64,000 nt of DNA from Robiginitomaculum sp. (GTDB lineage: Bacteria > Pseudomonadota > Alphaproteobacteria > Caulobacterales > Maricaulaceae). Shown here in pieces: positions 19,445 to 29,017 of the stretch. Position 1 is the stretch's first letter. Each line of letters begins with the position of its first letter. The stretch spans positions 186,001 through 250,000 of the forward strand of contig NVWK01000011.1 in assembly GCA_002733605.1 (NCBI GenBank), given 5' to 3'. Position numbers and translations under genes: made by a program. The notes below the pieces were generated by a model, which was not told the DNA's origin, did not search any database, and saw nothing but the letters and a program-made list of their open reading frames with translations.

Positions 19445-20950
19445 ATGAAAACTATTTTGAAGACGGTCTTATGCATAGGGCTTTGTAGCGGGTGTCAGGC
19501 TCCCCAAATTCTAACCCAGAACGCACCGGTTGAAGGCGTGTTGATACAAAACGTAACACTTGTATCTGCGGAGCGTGACGGGGTGCGGGCGCATATGGAT
19601 GTATGGGTGCGCGAAGGTGTGATTGTCGAGATTGGGAAAAATCTGCCAGAGGCGGTGCGCACGATTGACGGGTCGGGGAAATTTTTAACGCCGGGTCTGA
19701 TCGACGGGCATACCCATTTATCAGAAGTGCCGGGCATGAGTGAAGAACACGAGGCGGCGTTTCCAGAAATTGCCAAGGCGGCGCGGGCACAAATCCCGCG
19801 AAGCTATTTATATCACGGGTTTACAACATTGGTGGATTTGAACGCCAGTGCGCAGGTGATTGGGCGCTGGAACACGGAACTCCTGCACCCGCACGCCTAT
19901 TTTTGCGGGATTGCACCTGTGTTTGATGGCTATCCGACCCAGTTTGTGCCCAAATCCATACGCTATAAAGTGGTGCCGAATTTTTTATATGACGACGCGC
20001 GCGCCGATGAATTTCCCGAAGGTGTTGATCCTGCAGAGCATAGTCCTGAAGCGGTAGTTGCGCGCATCAAAGCGGACGGGGCGATCTGTGTAAAAACCCA
20101 TTATGAGAGCGGGTTTGGTGGGCGCGGCAACTGGCCCGTGCCGAGTGTAAACCTGGTCCAGAATTTGGTTGCCACCGCACACGCACAGGGCTTGCCGGTC
20201 TTGCTGCACGCAAATTCACAAAGCGCACAGGCCTTTGGTGTCGCGGCAGGGGTGGATGCATTTGCGCACGGGATGTGGACGTGGGATGACAAGACATGGG
20301 ACGATAGGCAAGCGACCGTAGTGAACGACGAGGTGAAGCAAATTCTGGACGGGGCCATCGCCAAAGGTATTGGTATGCAGCCTACAGTGCAGGTTTTGTA
20401 CGGGGAGCAGGATTTGCAGGACCCTGATTATCTGGCGCGCCCGGAATTGAAATCCGTATTGCCGCAAAACCTAATCGACTGGTACGGCACGGAGGACGGG
20501 AAATGGTGGCAAGCGATTATACGCCGCAATAATCCGGTCGTGAAACCGGCTGTCGATGCGGGGCGTTGGGACGAGCTGGACGCGGCTCCGATTGCGCGGG
20601 TGTTGGCGGTGACGGAATATCTGGACACCCATGGTGGGCGGCTGTTGTTTGGCAGTGATACGCCGAGCGAACCAACATATGCGAACCCTGCGGGGCTGAA
20701 CGGGCGTTTGGAAATGCAGAGCTGGATAAAGGCCGGGGTGGCGCCGGAAACATTGTTTCGTGCTCTGACCCTTGGTAATGCGGAGTTCTTCGGGCTGGAA
20801 AAAATGCTTGGCAGTCTCGAGGTGGGAAAACGGGCCGATCTTTTGCTGATGGCGAAAAACCCGCTCACGGGTGTGGAGGCTTATGACAGTATCGAGCTTG
20901 TTGTTGTTGAGGGCCGGGTTGTTGCGCGGGTGGATTTGGCGGCGCGGTAA
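19445..20950 (+). CDS. Exported amidohydrolase family protein (possible lipoprotein)
   Basis: This metal-dependent amidohydrolase of about 501 residues has an N-terminal signal peptide with a lipobox-like GLCSGC, so it may be a periplasmic lipoprotein; the Cys at -3 makes the lipobox atypical. Metal-site motifs of the imidazolonepropionase/prolidase-type branch are visible: the HxH pair in DGHTHLS, Lys in CVKTHYE, His in LLHANS and FAHGMW, and Asp in LFGSDTPSEP. The substrate may be a small cyclic amide or dipeptide, but this is not determinable. The ATG at 19445 has AAGGAG 6 bases upstream. It is divergent from the membrane AraC gene, which could regulate it, and ends at the rpsA terminator. 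Confidence 0.8.
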   Translation: MKTILKTVLCIGLCSGCQAPQILTQNAPVEGVLIQNVTLVSAERDGVRAHMDVWVREGVIVEIGKNLPEAVRTIDGSGKFLTPGLIDGHTHLSEVPGMSEEHEAAFPEIAKAARAQIPRSYLYHGFTTLVDLNASAQVIGRWNTELLHPHAYFCGIAPVFDGYPTQFVPKSIRYKVVPNFLYDDARADEFPEGVDPAEHSPEAVVARIKADGAICVKTHYESGFGGRGNWPVPSVNLVQNLVATAHAQGLPVLLHANSQSAQAFGVAAGVDAFAHGMWTWDDKTWDDRQATVVNDEVKQILDGAIAKGIGMQPTVQVLYGEQDLQDPDYLARPELKSVLPQNLIDWYGTEDGKWWQAIIRRNNPVVKPAVDAGRWDELDAAPIARVLAVTEYLDTHGGRLLFGSDTPSEPTYANPAGLNGRLEMQSWIKAGVAPETLFRALTLGNAEFFGLEKMLGSLEVGKRADLLLMAKNPLTGVEAYDSIELVVVEGRVVARVDLAAR

Positions 20951-20959
20951 ATCTGCCAT

Positions 20960-20991
20960 AAAAAAACCCTCCGGCGAAACCGGAGGGTTAA
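20960..20991. terminator. Bidirectional terminator between the amidohydrolase and rpsA
   Basis: AACCCTCCGG and CCGGAGGGTT form a perfect 10-bp stem with loop CGAAA. On the - strand it is followed by a run of seven T, giving a strong terminator for rpsA. On the + strand the T run is short, so it probably also acts, more weakly, on the amidohydrolase gene. Confidence 0.85.
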
Positions 20992-21014
20992 AATGTTTGG
21001 ATTTAAGGTAAACC

Positions 21015-22709
21015 CTAATCTTTTTTCAGGGCCGCACCAAGGATATCTCCGAGGGAAGCGCCCGCGTCTGTGGAACCGTATTGTGCCACGGCCTCTTTCT
21101 CTTCAGCGTATTCAAGGGCTTTGATAGAGAGGGTTGCACGGTTGGTTTTGCGATCCATTTTGACGATAAGTGCGTCAATTTTGTCGCCAACAGCGAAGCG
21201 TTCCGGACGCTGTTCAGAGCGTTCACGGGACAGATCGGACTTGCGGATAAAGGCTTTGCCTTCATTGTCATCACCATAGGTGACTTCTACGCCGCCAGAG
21301 TTAACTTCGGTAACTGTACAGGTGACAGTTTTACCGCGTGTGGCACCGGGAACAGCGCCAGTGTCTTTGATGAGTTGTTTAACGCCAAGGCTGATGCGTT
21401 CTTTCTCGATATCAATCTCAAGAATTTTGGCTTCGACCATGTCGCCTTTGGTGTAATCTGCCAAAGCTTCTTCGCCGGATTTTTCCCAAGATAGATCAGA
21501 CAAATGGGCCATGCCGTCAATTTCGCCGTCAAGACCGATAAACAGACCAAACTCTGTGATCGAGCGCACTTCGCCTTTGATCGTAGAGCCGATCGGGAAG
21601 CGATCTGTGAAGCTATCCCAAGGATTATCTTGCAATTGCTTGATACCAAGAGAGATGCGGCGTTTCTCGGGATCAACCTCGAGAACGATAACGTCGATTT
21701 CTTGTGACGTAGACACGATTTTACCCGGATGTACGTTTTTCTTGGTCCAGCTCATTTCAGAGACATGGACGAGGCCTTCAACGCCTTCTTCCAGTTCAAC
21801 GAATGCGCCGTAATCGGCAATGTTGGAAACTTTACCGATGAGTTTTGTGCCAACAGGGTATTTCGCAACCGCTGCCAACCATGGATCTTCGGTCAGTTGT
21901 TTCATGCCAAGGCTGATGCGTTGGGTTTCTGGGTTGATGCGGATGATTTTAACTTTAACAGTTTGATCCACAGTTAGAACCTGACTTGGGTGGCTGACGC
22001 GACGCCATGACATGTCGGTGACATGCAACAGGCCATCAATACCGCCAAGATCAACGAACGCGCCGTAATCTGTGATATTTTTAACGATACCTTCGCGCTC
22101 TTCGCCTTCAGCCAGATTGCCAACAAGCTCTGCACGTTGTTCTGCGCGGCTCTCTTCGAGGATCGCACGGCGGGAGACAACGATATTGCCACGTGGACGA
22201 TCCATTTTCAGGATCATAAATGGCTGGTCTTCGTTCATCAACGGGCCAATGTCGCGCACAGGGCGGATATCAACTTGTGAGCCTGGCAAGAAGGCATTTA
22301 TGCCGCCAAGGTCGACGGTGAAGCCGCCTTTAACGCGACTGACGATTGCGCCGTTCACAGGTTTGCCGGATTTAAAGATTTCGTCCATTTTGATCCAGCT
22401 CTCTTCGCGGCGCGCTTTGTCACGGGACAGCACGGCATCGCCAAGGGCGTTTTCAATACGTTCGAGATAAATATCGACAGTGTCGCCAACGGCAACAGAT
22501 GTATCTTCTCCGGGGGTGTAAAATTCACGCATTGGAATGCGACCTTCGGTTTTTAGGCCTACGTCGACAATAACAATGTCTTTTTCAATTGCAGTTATGG
22601 TACCTTTGACAACAGTGCCTTCTGTCATTGAATTGGTCTCAAGGGCCGCTTCTAGCATTGAGGCAAAATCATCGGTGGTGGGATTGAGGGTTTCTTGAGC
22701 TGTGCTCAT
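21015..22709 (-). CDS. rpsA: 30S ribosomal protein S1
   Basis: S1 (564 residues) binds mRNA leaders and brings them to the 30S subunit. Six S1 (OB-fold) domains are recognisable by repeats such as KNITDYGAFVDLGGIDGLLH, SNIADYGAFVELEEGVEGLVH and RSITEFGLFIGLDGEIDGMAH, with the first two domains being the ribosome-binding ones. It lies downstream of cmk on the same strand with a structured leader in between. The usual downstream neighbour ihfB is displaced about 3 kb. Confidence 0.97.
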   Translation of the reverse strand: MSTAQETLNPTTDDFASMLEAALETNSMTEGTVVKGTITAIEKDIVIVDVGLKTEGRIPMREFYTPGEDTSVAVGDTVDIYLERIENALGDAVLSRDKARREESWIKMDEIFKSGKPVNGAIVSRVKGGFTVDLGGINAFLPGSQVDIRPVRDIGPLMNEDQPFMILKMDRPRGNIVVSRRAILEESRAEQRAELVGNLAEGEEREGIVKNITDYGAFVDLGGIDGLLHVTDMSWRRVSHPSQVLTVDQTVKVKIIRINPETQRISLGMKQLTEDPWLAAVAKYPVGTKLIGKVSNIADYGAFVELEEGVEGLVHVSEMSWTKKNVHPGKIVSTSQEIDVIVLEVDPEKRRISLGIKQLQDNPWDSFTDRFPIGSTIKGEVRSITEFGLFIGLDGEIDGMAHLSDLSWEKSGEEALADYTKGDMVEAKILEIDIEKERISLGVKQLIKDTGAVPGATRGKTVTCTVTEVNSGGVEVTYGDDNEGKAFIRKSDLSRERSEQRPERFAVGDKIDALIVKMDRKTNRATLSIKALEYAEEKEAVAQYGSTDAGASLGDILGAALKKD

Positions 22710-22737
22710 AATAAGTCTCCAGTATTTAATTTACGTG

Positions 22738-22780
22738 CCAACCGGTTGGTTCCAGTGGTCTAGTCCGACCCATTCGGACG
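22738..22780 (-). promoter_or_regulatory. Two hairpins in the rpsA leader
   Basis: Within the 103 bases between cmk and rpsA there is a perfect 12-base palindrome CCAACCGGTTGG and a stem GTCCGA / TCGGAC with a 5-base loop, both transcribed in the rpsA 5' untranslated region. In other bacteria S1 represses its own translation by binding its leader, so these may be an autoregulatory structure; that is inference from position. Confidence 0.4.
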
Positions 22781-22812
22781 TCTCAGTGTTCGAGCTGTAC
22801 CTAGTTTAAAGC

Positions 22813-23472
22813 TTATGTTGACCTTAAAACGGCATCAATGATTGATATTGCCATCTCGAACGCCGCGTCTATAGCCAAATTTGTCGTATCAAGCAAGTGC
22901 GCATTTGCAGCTGGTTTCAAGGGGGCCTCGGTGCGGTTCATATCGCGGTGGTCGCGCTCGATAAGTTGAGCCAGTACGTCTTCGTATATAATGTCCTCGC
23001 CGTAGCCGGTTAACTCAGAGTGTCGGCGCTGTGCGCGCACGTCCGGGGCAGCGTCTATATAGAGCTTTACGTCTGCATCAGGGCAAATGACGGTGCCGAT
23101 ATCGCGGCCATCCAATATGGCCCCTTTAAAGTTTTTACCTTTAACATTTTTCCCTGGGTTTTTTGCAAAATCTTTTTGGAAGGCTAGAAGTGCTTTTCGT
23201 ACCTCCGCATGTACGGCGATTTTTGAGGCGGCGGCTCCGATGGTGCCGCTTTTTAGCTCGGGATTGTCCAGATCAGACAGGGTCAGGGTTGCGGCCAGTT
23301 GGGCGCAGGCTTTTGCATCCTCAAGGGAGGTATGGCTGTTTAAGGCTTTGGCGGCGACGGCGCGGTAAATCTTGCCGGTGTCCAGACAGGCAAAGCCATA
23401 GTGCGCGGCCAGTTTTCTGGCCAATGTGCCTTTGCCCGAAGCAAAGGTTCCGTCTATGGCAATGACGCTCAT
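22813..23472 (-). CDS. cmk: Cytidylate kinase Cmk
   Basis: Cmk (219 residues) phosphorylates CMP and dCMP. The P-loop is IDGTFASGKGT at residues 6-16; the CMP-binding motifs LDTGKIYRAVA and LDGRDIGTVICPDAD are typical, as is the RAQRRHSEL stretch. It lies between aroA and rpsA on the - strand, the conserved aroA-cmk-rpsA order of proteobacteria. Confidence 0.95.
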   Translation of the reverse strand: MSVIAIDGTFASGKGTLARKLAAHYGFACLDTGKIYRAVAAKALNSHTSLEDAKACAQLAATLTLSDLDNPELKSGTIGAAASKIAVHAEVRKALLAFQKDFAKNPGKNVKGKNFKGAILDGRDIGTVICPDADVKLYIDAAPDVRAQRRHSELTGYGEDIIYEDVLAQLIERDHRDMNRTEAPLKPAANAHLLDTTNLAIDAAFEMAISIIDAVLRST

Positions 23473-23515
23473 AATGCCGCTCCTGTGGTTGGTCTCCGTT
23501 ACACCGCCCCTTCCG

Positions 23516-24847
23516 TTAAACCGCCCCTATAGACGCGCCAAGGCTGTGCATCAAATCAAAGAAATCGGGAAAGCTGGTCGCAATCATGCTGGCGTCATCA
23601 ATCGTAACCGGCGCGTCTGCGCCGAGGCCGAGAATAAGAGCGCTCATGGCGAGGCGGTGATCATGATGGGTTTTGATCGTGGCACCGCCGGCAACAGGGC
23701 CGCCGGTGACCAGCAGGCTGTCGCCTCTGATTTCAGCGCTGACGCCATTTTCAACCAATAAAGCATGGGTGCCGGCAAGGCGGTCGCTTTCTTTGACCCG
23801 TAATTCGCCTAGCCCACGCATTTCTGTCGTCCCTTTGGCGAAAGCGGCAATAACGGCGAGAATAGGATATTCATCAACCATGGACGGCACGCGGCTTTTG
23901 GGCACGCTGATAGCGGTGAGTTTGGAATGACGTACCTGGATGTCGGCGATGGTTTCCCCGCCTGAACGGCGGAAATTATCGGTGCGGACAAACCCGCCCA
24001 TTTCCGTCAAAACTTCAAACAGGCCGGTGCGCGACGGGTTCATCATGACGTTTTCAATGATGATGTCCGAGCCGGGCACGATAAGGGCGCTGGCGATCAG
24101 AAAGGCGGCTGAAGACGGGTCGCCGGGTACGGTGACGGGTACGGCTTTCAGCGGCGCCGGGCCTTGAATAGAGACGCGGGCGCCTTGGCCTTCGCGCTTA
24201 CGGGTGACGCTGACGCCAAAGGCTTCGAGCATGTTTTCTGTGTGATCACGGGTGATACGGGTTTCAATGATTTCGGTTCTGCCATTTGTGTTTAACCCTG
24301 CGAGGAGCAGGGCAGATTTCACCTGTGCGGAGGCATGGGGCGGGGTAAAGGAGATGGGGTTTAGCGCCCCGCCTTTGGTCTGGGTCAGGGGCAGGGTGCC
24401 TTTGCCCGATTTAAATTTCGCGCCCATTTCTGTGAGCGGATCCAAGACCCGGCCCATGGGACGAACCGACAGGCTGGCGTCACCGACATAATTGGCCTGC
24501 AGATCGAAGCCTGCGGCCGCGCCCACGATCAGGCGCGCGCCGGTGCCGGCATTGCCAAAATCAACCGGTGTTTTCGGGGATTTCCAGCCTTCCGGACCAC
24601 AGCCCGTGACATGCCATTCGCCGGGGCTGATATGTTGTACGTCTGCGCCAAATGCGCGCATGGCTTGCGCCGTATGCAGGATATCATCACCTTCCAGAAG
24701 GCCCGTAATCTGGGTCGTACCTTCGGCCAGCGCCCCTAAAATCAGGGCGCGATGGGAAATGGATTTATCTCCTGGTGCACGTACAGCGCCGCTGAGCGGT
24801 TTTTCCGGCTTTGAGGCCGTTTTGGCGTCTGTTTCGGTAATTTTCAT
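23516..24847 (-). CDS. aroA: 3-phosphoshikimate 1-carboxyvinyltransferase (EPSP synthase)
   Basis: AroA (443 residues) joins PEP to shikimate-3-phosphate in the aromatic pathway. Motifs APGDKSISHRA (residues 24-34), FGNAGTGARLI, DASLSVRPMGRVLDPL and ESDRL are present. The GDASLSxRPMGRV stretch resembles the class II (CP4-like) enzymes found in alphaproteobacteria, but the position that is Ala in the glyphosate-tolerant CP4 GNAAT motif is Gly here, so tolerance cannot be assumed. It leads the aroA-cmk-rpsA run and is divergent from the TIGR02300 gene. Confidence 0.95.
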   Translation of the reverse strand: MKITETDAKTASKPEKPLSGAVRAPGDKSISHRALILGALAEGTTQITGLLEGDDILHTAQAMRAFGADVQHISPGEWHVTGCGPEGWKSPKTPVDFGNAGTGARLIVGAAAGFDLQANYVGDASLSVRPMGRVLDPLTEMGAKFKSGKGTLPLTQTKGGALNPISFTPPHASAQVKSALLLAGLNTNGRTEIIETRITRDHTENMLEAFGVSVTRKREGQGARVSIQGPAPLKAVPVTVPGDPSSAAFLIASALIVPGSDIIIENVMMNPSRTGLFEVLTEMGGFVRTDNFRRSGGETIADIQVRHSKLTAISVPKSRVPSMVDEYPILAVIAAFAKGTTEMRGLGELRVKESDRLAGTHALLVENGVSAEIRGDSLLVTGGPVAGGATIKTHHDHRLAMSALILGLGADAPVTIDDASMIATSFPDFFDLMHSLGASIGAV

Positions 24848-25030
24848 CTTAAAACCTGTTTTTCGGGTTATTGCCTGTTATTCATGTGATTTGTTGGTTG
24901 ACTTGAGGTGTTGGTAGGCTAATCAACGGGTAGGCTCCGCCCTTTTCTTCTTAAGCAGTGTCTTTTAAAGAGGCGGGGCAGTATTACAAGAGTATACCGA
25001 AGCAGAACGCTAGTAAAACAGGAAAAATAC

Positions 25031-25471
25031 GTGGCAAAAGTTGATTTGGGCGAAAAGCAAGCCTGCCCAGAATGTGAAAAAAAGTTTTATGATCTGACCA
25101 AGCGTCCGGCCGTATGTCCGTATTGCTCTACCAGTTTTGATCCCAACGAGCTCTCTGCTCCTGCTCAACCGCTTAAAACCAACATGGACGAGCCAGAAGA
25201 AGAGGTTGTTGCAACTGAAACCGACGACGAAGCGGACGCGGATGAAGTGGTGGCTAAAGAGCTTGAGCTAGACGGCGACAGTGCCAGTTTTGGCGGATCT
25301 GAGAGCGGCGGCGATGATGGTGACGATACCGGCGACGCCCCTGATATGGACGGCTTCTCCAGTTCTGACGACGAGGACGAAGACGAAGCGACTTCGACCG
25401 ACGATGAAGAAGAAGACGTGACACCTCCAACCCAAAAGGAAGACGAAGAGCCTGAAGAAGTTGAAATCTAG
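25031..25471 (+). CDS. TIGR02300 family (FYDLN acid) zinc-ribbon protein
   Basis: This 146-residue protein has an N-terminal zinc ribbon with two CxxC pairs (CPECEKKFYDL and VCPYC) containing the family-defining FYDL motif. A long, highly acidic tail of Asp/Glu/Ser follows from about residue 55 to the end. It is widespread in Alphaproteobacteria, next to aroA, and of unknown function. It starts with GTG preceded by AGGAAAAA, and the overlap with the ribosomal/DNA-processing neighbourhood gives no clear role. Confidence 0.88.
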   Translation: MAKVDLGEKQACPECEKKFYDLTKRPAVCPYCSTSFDPNELSAPAQPLKTNMDEPEEEVVATETDDEADADEVVAKELELDGDSASFGGSESGGDDGDDTGDAPDMDGFSSSDDEDEDEATSTDDEEEDVTPPTQKEDEEPEEVEI

Positions 25472-25487
25472 GGTCTAATAGACCTAG
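25468..25487. terminator. Hairpin between the TIGR02300 gene and phoB
   Basis: CTA-GGTCT and AGACC-TAG form a short stem with one bulged G directly on the TIGR02300 stop codon, between two convergent genes. There is no T run on either strand, so it is only a weak terminator candidate. Confidence 0.3.
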
Positions 25488-25502
25488 GTAAGGCTTGGGG
25501 TT

Positions 25503-26186
25503 CTAATCTTCTTCATCCAGAGCATATCCTGCACTTCTTATGGTGCGGATAAGGTCTTTCTTGGAATGGGCGTTCAGGGCGCGTCTTAGGCGGCCAATGT
25601 GAACGTCGACCGTGCGGTCATCCACATAAATATCGGTACCCCAAACATGATCAAGCAGGGCGCTGCGGCTCCAGACTTTTTGCGGACGCTTGAGAAATGT
25701 TTTCAAGAGCCGGAACTCTGTCGGGCCGAGTTTGATATTGTGACCATCCCGATTGACCCTGTGGGTTTCCGTGTTCATGGTAATATCGGCGTAGCTAAGT
25801 TCTTTGTTTCCGACACCGCTTTTGCGGAGATTGGCCCCAATGCGGGCGATCAGCTCTTTAATGGAATGGGGTTTGACCACATAGTCGTCAGCGCCGACGC
25901 CAAGCCCGCGCACTTTGTCGTCTTCGGTGCCGCGCGCGGTCAGCATGATGACCGGAATTGATTTTGTATCCGGCTTGGTTTTGATCTGGCGACAGACCTC
26001 GATGCCGGACATGTCGGGCAACATCCAGTCTAGCAAGATCAGATCGGGTTTGTATTCTTGTGCCAGCAACAGACCTTCGTCTGCGGTGGGCGCGTATTTA
26101 ACCCGATAGCCTTCGGCTTCGAGATTGTATTGAAGAATTTGGGCTTGGGCCTGCTCGTCTTCAATGATGAGGATTAAAGGGTTCAT
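25503..26186 (-). CDS. phoB: Phosphate regulon response regulator PhoB
   Basis: PhoB (227 residues) is an OmpR-type response regulator. The receiver domain has acidic pocket residues near the N-terminus (IIEDEQ), the phosphorylated Asp in LILLDWMLPDMSG and the conserved Lys in VVKPHS. The winged-helix domain shows LGPTEFRLLKTFL and TVDVHIGRLRRAL. Its ATG overlaps the phoU stop by 4 bases. It closes the phoR / pstSCAB-phoU-phoB group and should bind the Pho boxes found in front of pstS. Confidence 0.95.
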   Translation of the reverse strand: MNPLILIIEDEQAQAQILQYNLEAEGYRVKYAPTADEGLLLAQEYKPDLILLDWMLPDMSGIEVCRQIKTKPDTKSIPVIMLTARGTEDDKVRGLGVGADDYVVKPHSIKELIARIGANLRKSGVGNKELSYADITMNTETHRVNRDGHNIKLGPTEFRLLKTFLKRPQKVWSRSALLDHVWGTDIYVDDRTVDVHIGRLRRALNAHSKKDLIRTIRSAGYALDEED

Positions 26187-26920
26187 GTCTCAGACTTATT
26201 TTCTATATCGTCGGGATTGACGATCATTTTACTGGTTATATCGCCTTTGATCCGTTTTTCCTGTGGCCATTCTCCGGTCACGAGGAAAATAATCTCTTGG
26301 GCGATTTCGGCGGCATGGTCGCCCATGCGTTCAATGTTTTTGGCAATGAAGAGCAGGTGCATACAACCGGAAATATTGCGGGTGTCTTCCATCATATAGG
26401 TAAGCAATTCGCGAAACAGGGTGTTGAGCATCTGATCCACGGATTCGTCTTGGGCGCGGATGATTTCGGCGGCGTCTATGTCGCGTTTATTATAGGCGTC
26501 GAGCACAGCGGTAATCATGTTTTGCACAAGCTCGCTCATGCGCACCAGCGTACTGACCGAGCCGATAAATGCGGCCGCTTTGGTAATGGTATTGGTGCGC
26601 CTCGCCATGTTTTTTGTGTAATCGCCAATGCGTTCCAGATGGGCGGCAATTTTCAGGGTCATGACCACATTGCGCAAATCGGCGGCAAAAGGCTGGCGTA
26701 GGGCGAGGACTTTAATGGCGGCGTCGTTAAGTTCCGCTTCCAGTTCGTTTATTTTCCGGTCGCCCATTAAGACCTGCTTGGCTAGACTGCGGTCACGTTT
26801 TTGTAAGGCGGTGGTGGCGACGATCAATTGTTGTTCTACCAAGCCGCCCATGGTCAGGAGCAGGCTTTCCAGATGATTGAGATCATCATTAAACGAGGTT
26901 ACAATATGGTCTTCATTCAT
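26183..26920 (-). CDS. phoU: Phosphate signaling complex protein PhoU
   Basis: PhoU (about 245 residues) is an all-helical protein with two PhoU repeats; it links PstSCAB to PhoR so that phosphate excess shuts the regulon off. The repeats show the E/DxxxD metal-site pattern ([27 protein letters not shown]; and [20 protein letters not shown]). The ATG at 26920 has AAGGAG upstream and follows pstB by 10 bases; a longer in-frame version would run into pstB. Confidence 0.94.
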   Translation of the reverse strand: MNEDHIVTSFNDDLNHLESLLLTMGGLVEQQLIVATTALQKRDRSLAKQVLMGDRKINELEAELNDAAIKVLALRQPFAADLRNVVMTLKIAAHLERIGDYTKNMARRTNTITKAAAFIGSVSTLVRMSELVQNMITAVLDAYNKRDIDAAEIIRAQDESVDQMLNTLFRELLTYMMEDTRNISGCMHLLFIAKNIERMGDHAAEIAQEIIFLVTGEWPQEKRIKGDITSKMIVNPDDIENKSET

Positions 26921-26930
26921 AGAGAGCTCC

Positions 26931-27728
26931 TTAGCCGATCCGGCCGGAAATATAGTTCTGTGTACGCTGATCGTTGGGGTTGGTAAAGATGGCTTTTGTG
27001 TCGCCAAACTCGACCAGTTCTCCGAGATGGAAGAAGGCGGTTTTTTGCGAAATGCGGGCCGCTTGCTGCATGGAGTGGGTGACGATGACGATGGTGAAAT
27101 TTTCTTTCATGCTTTCCATCAGCTCCTCGACAATGGCGGTCGCAATCGGATCAAGCGCCGAACAGGGTTCGTCCATCAAGATGACTTGCGGCTGTACGGC
27201 AATGGCGCGGGCAATGCACAGGCGTTGTTGCTGGCCGCCGGACAGGCTAGTACCGGATTCGTGTAATCGGTCAGAAACTTCGTTATAAAGGCCCGCGCTT
27301 TTTAACGAGGCAATGACCATGTGTTCAAGCTCGGCCTTGGATTTTGCCAGACCGTGAATGCGCGGCCCATAGGCGACGTTTTCGAAAATGGATTTCGGGA
27401 AGGGATTGGCTTTTTGAAACACCATGCCGATGCGAGCCCGCAAGGCGACAACGTCGACTTTGGGATTATAGATGTCCTGACCGGCAAAGCGAATATCGCC
27501 AGTGACTTTGCAGGTTTGGATCGTATCATTCATACGGTTGAAACAGCGTAGAAATGTGGATTTCCCGCATCCGGACGGCCCGATCAATGCGGTGATCTGG
27601 TTTTCGGGAATTTCAAGACTGACGTTTTTGATGGCCTGCTTCTTGCCATAGAAAACATCAACGTTTTTCGCGCTCATGATGGAGGTGCTCATAACGGGCT
27701 GTTTTTTTGTAACTTCTGTACTGTCCAT
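26931..27728 (-). CDS. pstB: Phosphate ABC transporter ATP-binding protein PstB
   Basis: PstB (about 265 residues) is the ATPase of the high-affinity phosphate importer. Walker A is GPSGCGKST, the ABC signature [14 protein letters not shown], Walker [14 protein letters not shown], and the H-loop is VIVTHSM. The ATG at 27728 starts 11 bases after the pstA stop; an upstream TTG would overlap pstA. Expression is expected with the pst operon under PhoB. Confidence 0.96.
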   Translation of the reverse strand: MDSTEVTKKQPVMSTSIMSAKNVDVFYGKKQAIKNVSLEIPENQITALIGPSGCGKSTFLRCFNRMNDTIQTCKVTGDIRFAGQDIYNPKVDVVALRARIGMVFQKANPFPKSIFENVAYGPRIHGLAKSKAELEHMVIASLKSAGLYNEVSDRLHESGTSLSGGQQQRLCIARAIAVQPQVILMDEPCSALDPIATAIVEELMESMKENFTIVIVTHSMQQAARISQKTAFFHLGELVEFGDTKAIFTNPNDQRTQNYISGRIG

Positions 27729-27739
27729 AATCTGTCTCA

Positions 27740-29017
27740 CTACCAACGCCGCTCTAGTTTCTTGCGTAAAAACACGGCGAGTAAATTCATCAATACAAGG
27801 AAGACCAACAAGACAATGATGGCGGCGGAAGTGCGCTCGACAAAGCCTTTTTCAGGGCTGTCGGCCCAGAGGAAAATCTGCACGGGCAGGGAGGTTGCCA
27901 CATCGGTGACCGAGCCCGGAATATCAACAATAAAGGCGACCATGCCGATCATCAGCAGCGGCGCGGTTTCGCCCAAGGCCTGTGCCATGCCAAGGATGGT
28001 GCCGGTCAACATGCCCGGGGCTGCCAGAGGCACTACATGGTGAAATGTGGTTTGGGTTTTGCTGGCCCCCAGACCGAGGGCGGCGTCGCGAATTGTGTTG
28101 GGCACAGAGCGTAGGCTGGCGCGGGCCGCGATGATGATGGTTGGCAAGGTCATGAGCGCCAGCACCATGCCGCCGACAAGCGGGGTCGAGCGCGGTAGAT
28201 GGAAAACGCCGAGAAAAATTGAAAGACCCAGCAGGCCGAACACTATGGAGGGGACGGCGGCCAGATTGTTGATGTTGATCTCGATCAGATTGGTCAACCA
28301 GCTCTTCTTGGCATATTCTTCGAGATAGACGGCGGTGAGAATGCCGAGCGGGAAGGCGATGGCAAAACAGACCAGAAGGCTGAAGAACGTGCCAAGTGTG
28401 GCTCCTAGAATGCCGGCCATTTCTGGCTCGCGGGAATCGCCATTGGTGAAAAAGGCGGTGTTGAAGGTTTTTTTAATTTTGCCTTCGGCTTTCAGGGTGT
28501 CTACCCAGACAACATCGCGGTCTTTAAGCTTGCGCAGGTTCTCGTCTAAAGATGTGTCTATTTTGCCTTTCATATACAAATCAACATCGGCAGATGCGGT
28601 GACCCAGATATGGCGGCTTGTGCCGATCCATTCGGGATGGCCCTGGATTTGATCGGCCAGTTCATAAACCGCGCCGGAGCTGATCAGTTTATACAGGCGT
28701 TGTTTGTCTTTGCGCTGGGTGACATCTGGGAAAATTATGGACAGGCTTTGGGTCAGCAGAGGCTTTGTGTTGGCGCGGGCTAAGTCTTGCGGATTACGCG
28801 CACCGGTCGGATCAATGATCTGTTCGTCGAACTGGACGTCGAGATAGATTTTGGTTTGCGAAAACGCGCCTGCGCCGCGCAAAATAATCGCAAGAAACAT
28901 AAAGACCAGAAAGCCGAGGGACAGGCCGATCGCAATACGGCCATACCATTTAAAGCGGGCTTCTTTGGCGTGGCGTTTGCGCAAGCTTGGGGAGGTTGTC
29001 AGCTGATAGTCAGGCAT
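27740..29017 (-). CDS. pstA: Phosphate ABC transporter permease PstA
   Basis: PstA (about 425 residues) is one of the two membrane subunits. After TM1 ([19 protein letters not shown]) there is a long extracytoplasmic region of about 150 residues (to about 190), the DUF3333-like extension typical of alphaproteobacterial PstA. The BPD permease domain with about five further helices and the EAA-type loop ([21 protein letters not shown]) follows. The ATG at 29017 overlaps the pstC stop by 8 bases. Confidence 0.94.
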   Translation of the reverse strand: MPDYQLTTSPSLRKRHAKEARFKWYGRIAIGLSLGFLVFMFLAIILRGAGAFSQTKIYLDVQFDEQIIDPTGARNPQDLARANTKPLLTQSLSIIFPDVTQRKDKQRLYKLISSGAVYELADQIQGHPEWIGTSRHIWVTASADVDLYMKGKIDTSLDENLRKLKDRDVVWVDTLKAEGKIKKTFNTAFFTNGDSREPEMAGILGATLGTFFSLLVCFAIAFPLGILTAVYLEEYAKKSWLTNLIEININNLAAVPSIVFGLLGLSIFLGVFHLPRSTPLVGGMVLALMTLPTIIIAARASLRSVPNTIRDAALGLGASKTQTTFHHVVPLAAPGMLTGTILGMAQALGETAPLLMIGMVAFIVDIPGSVTDVATSLPVQIFLWADSPEKGFVERTSAAIIVLLVFLVLMNLLAVFLRKKLERRW

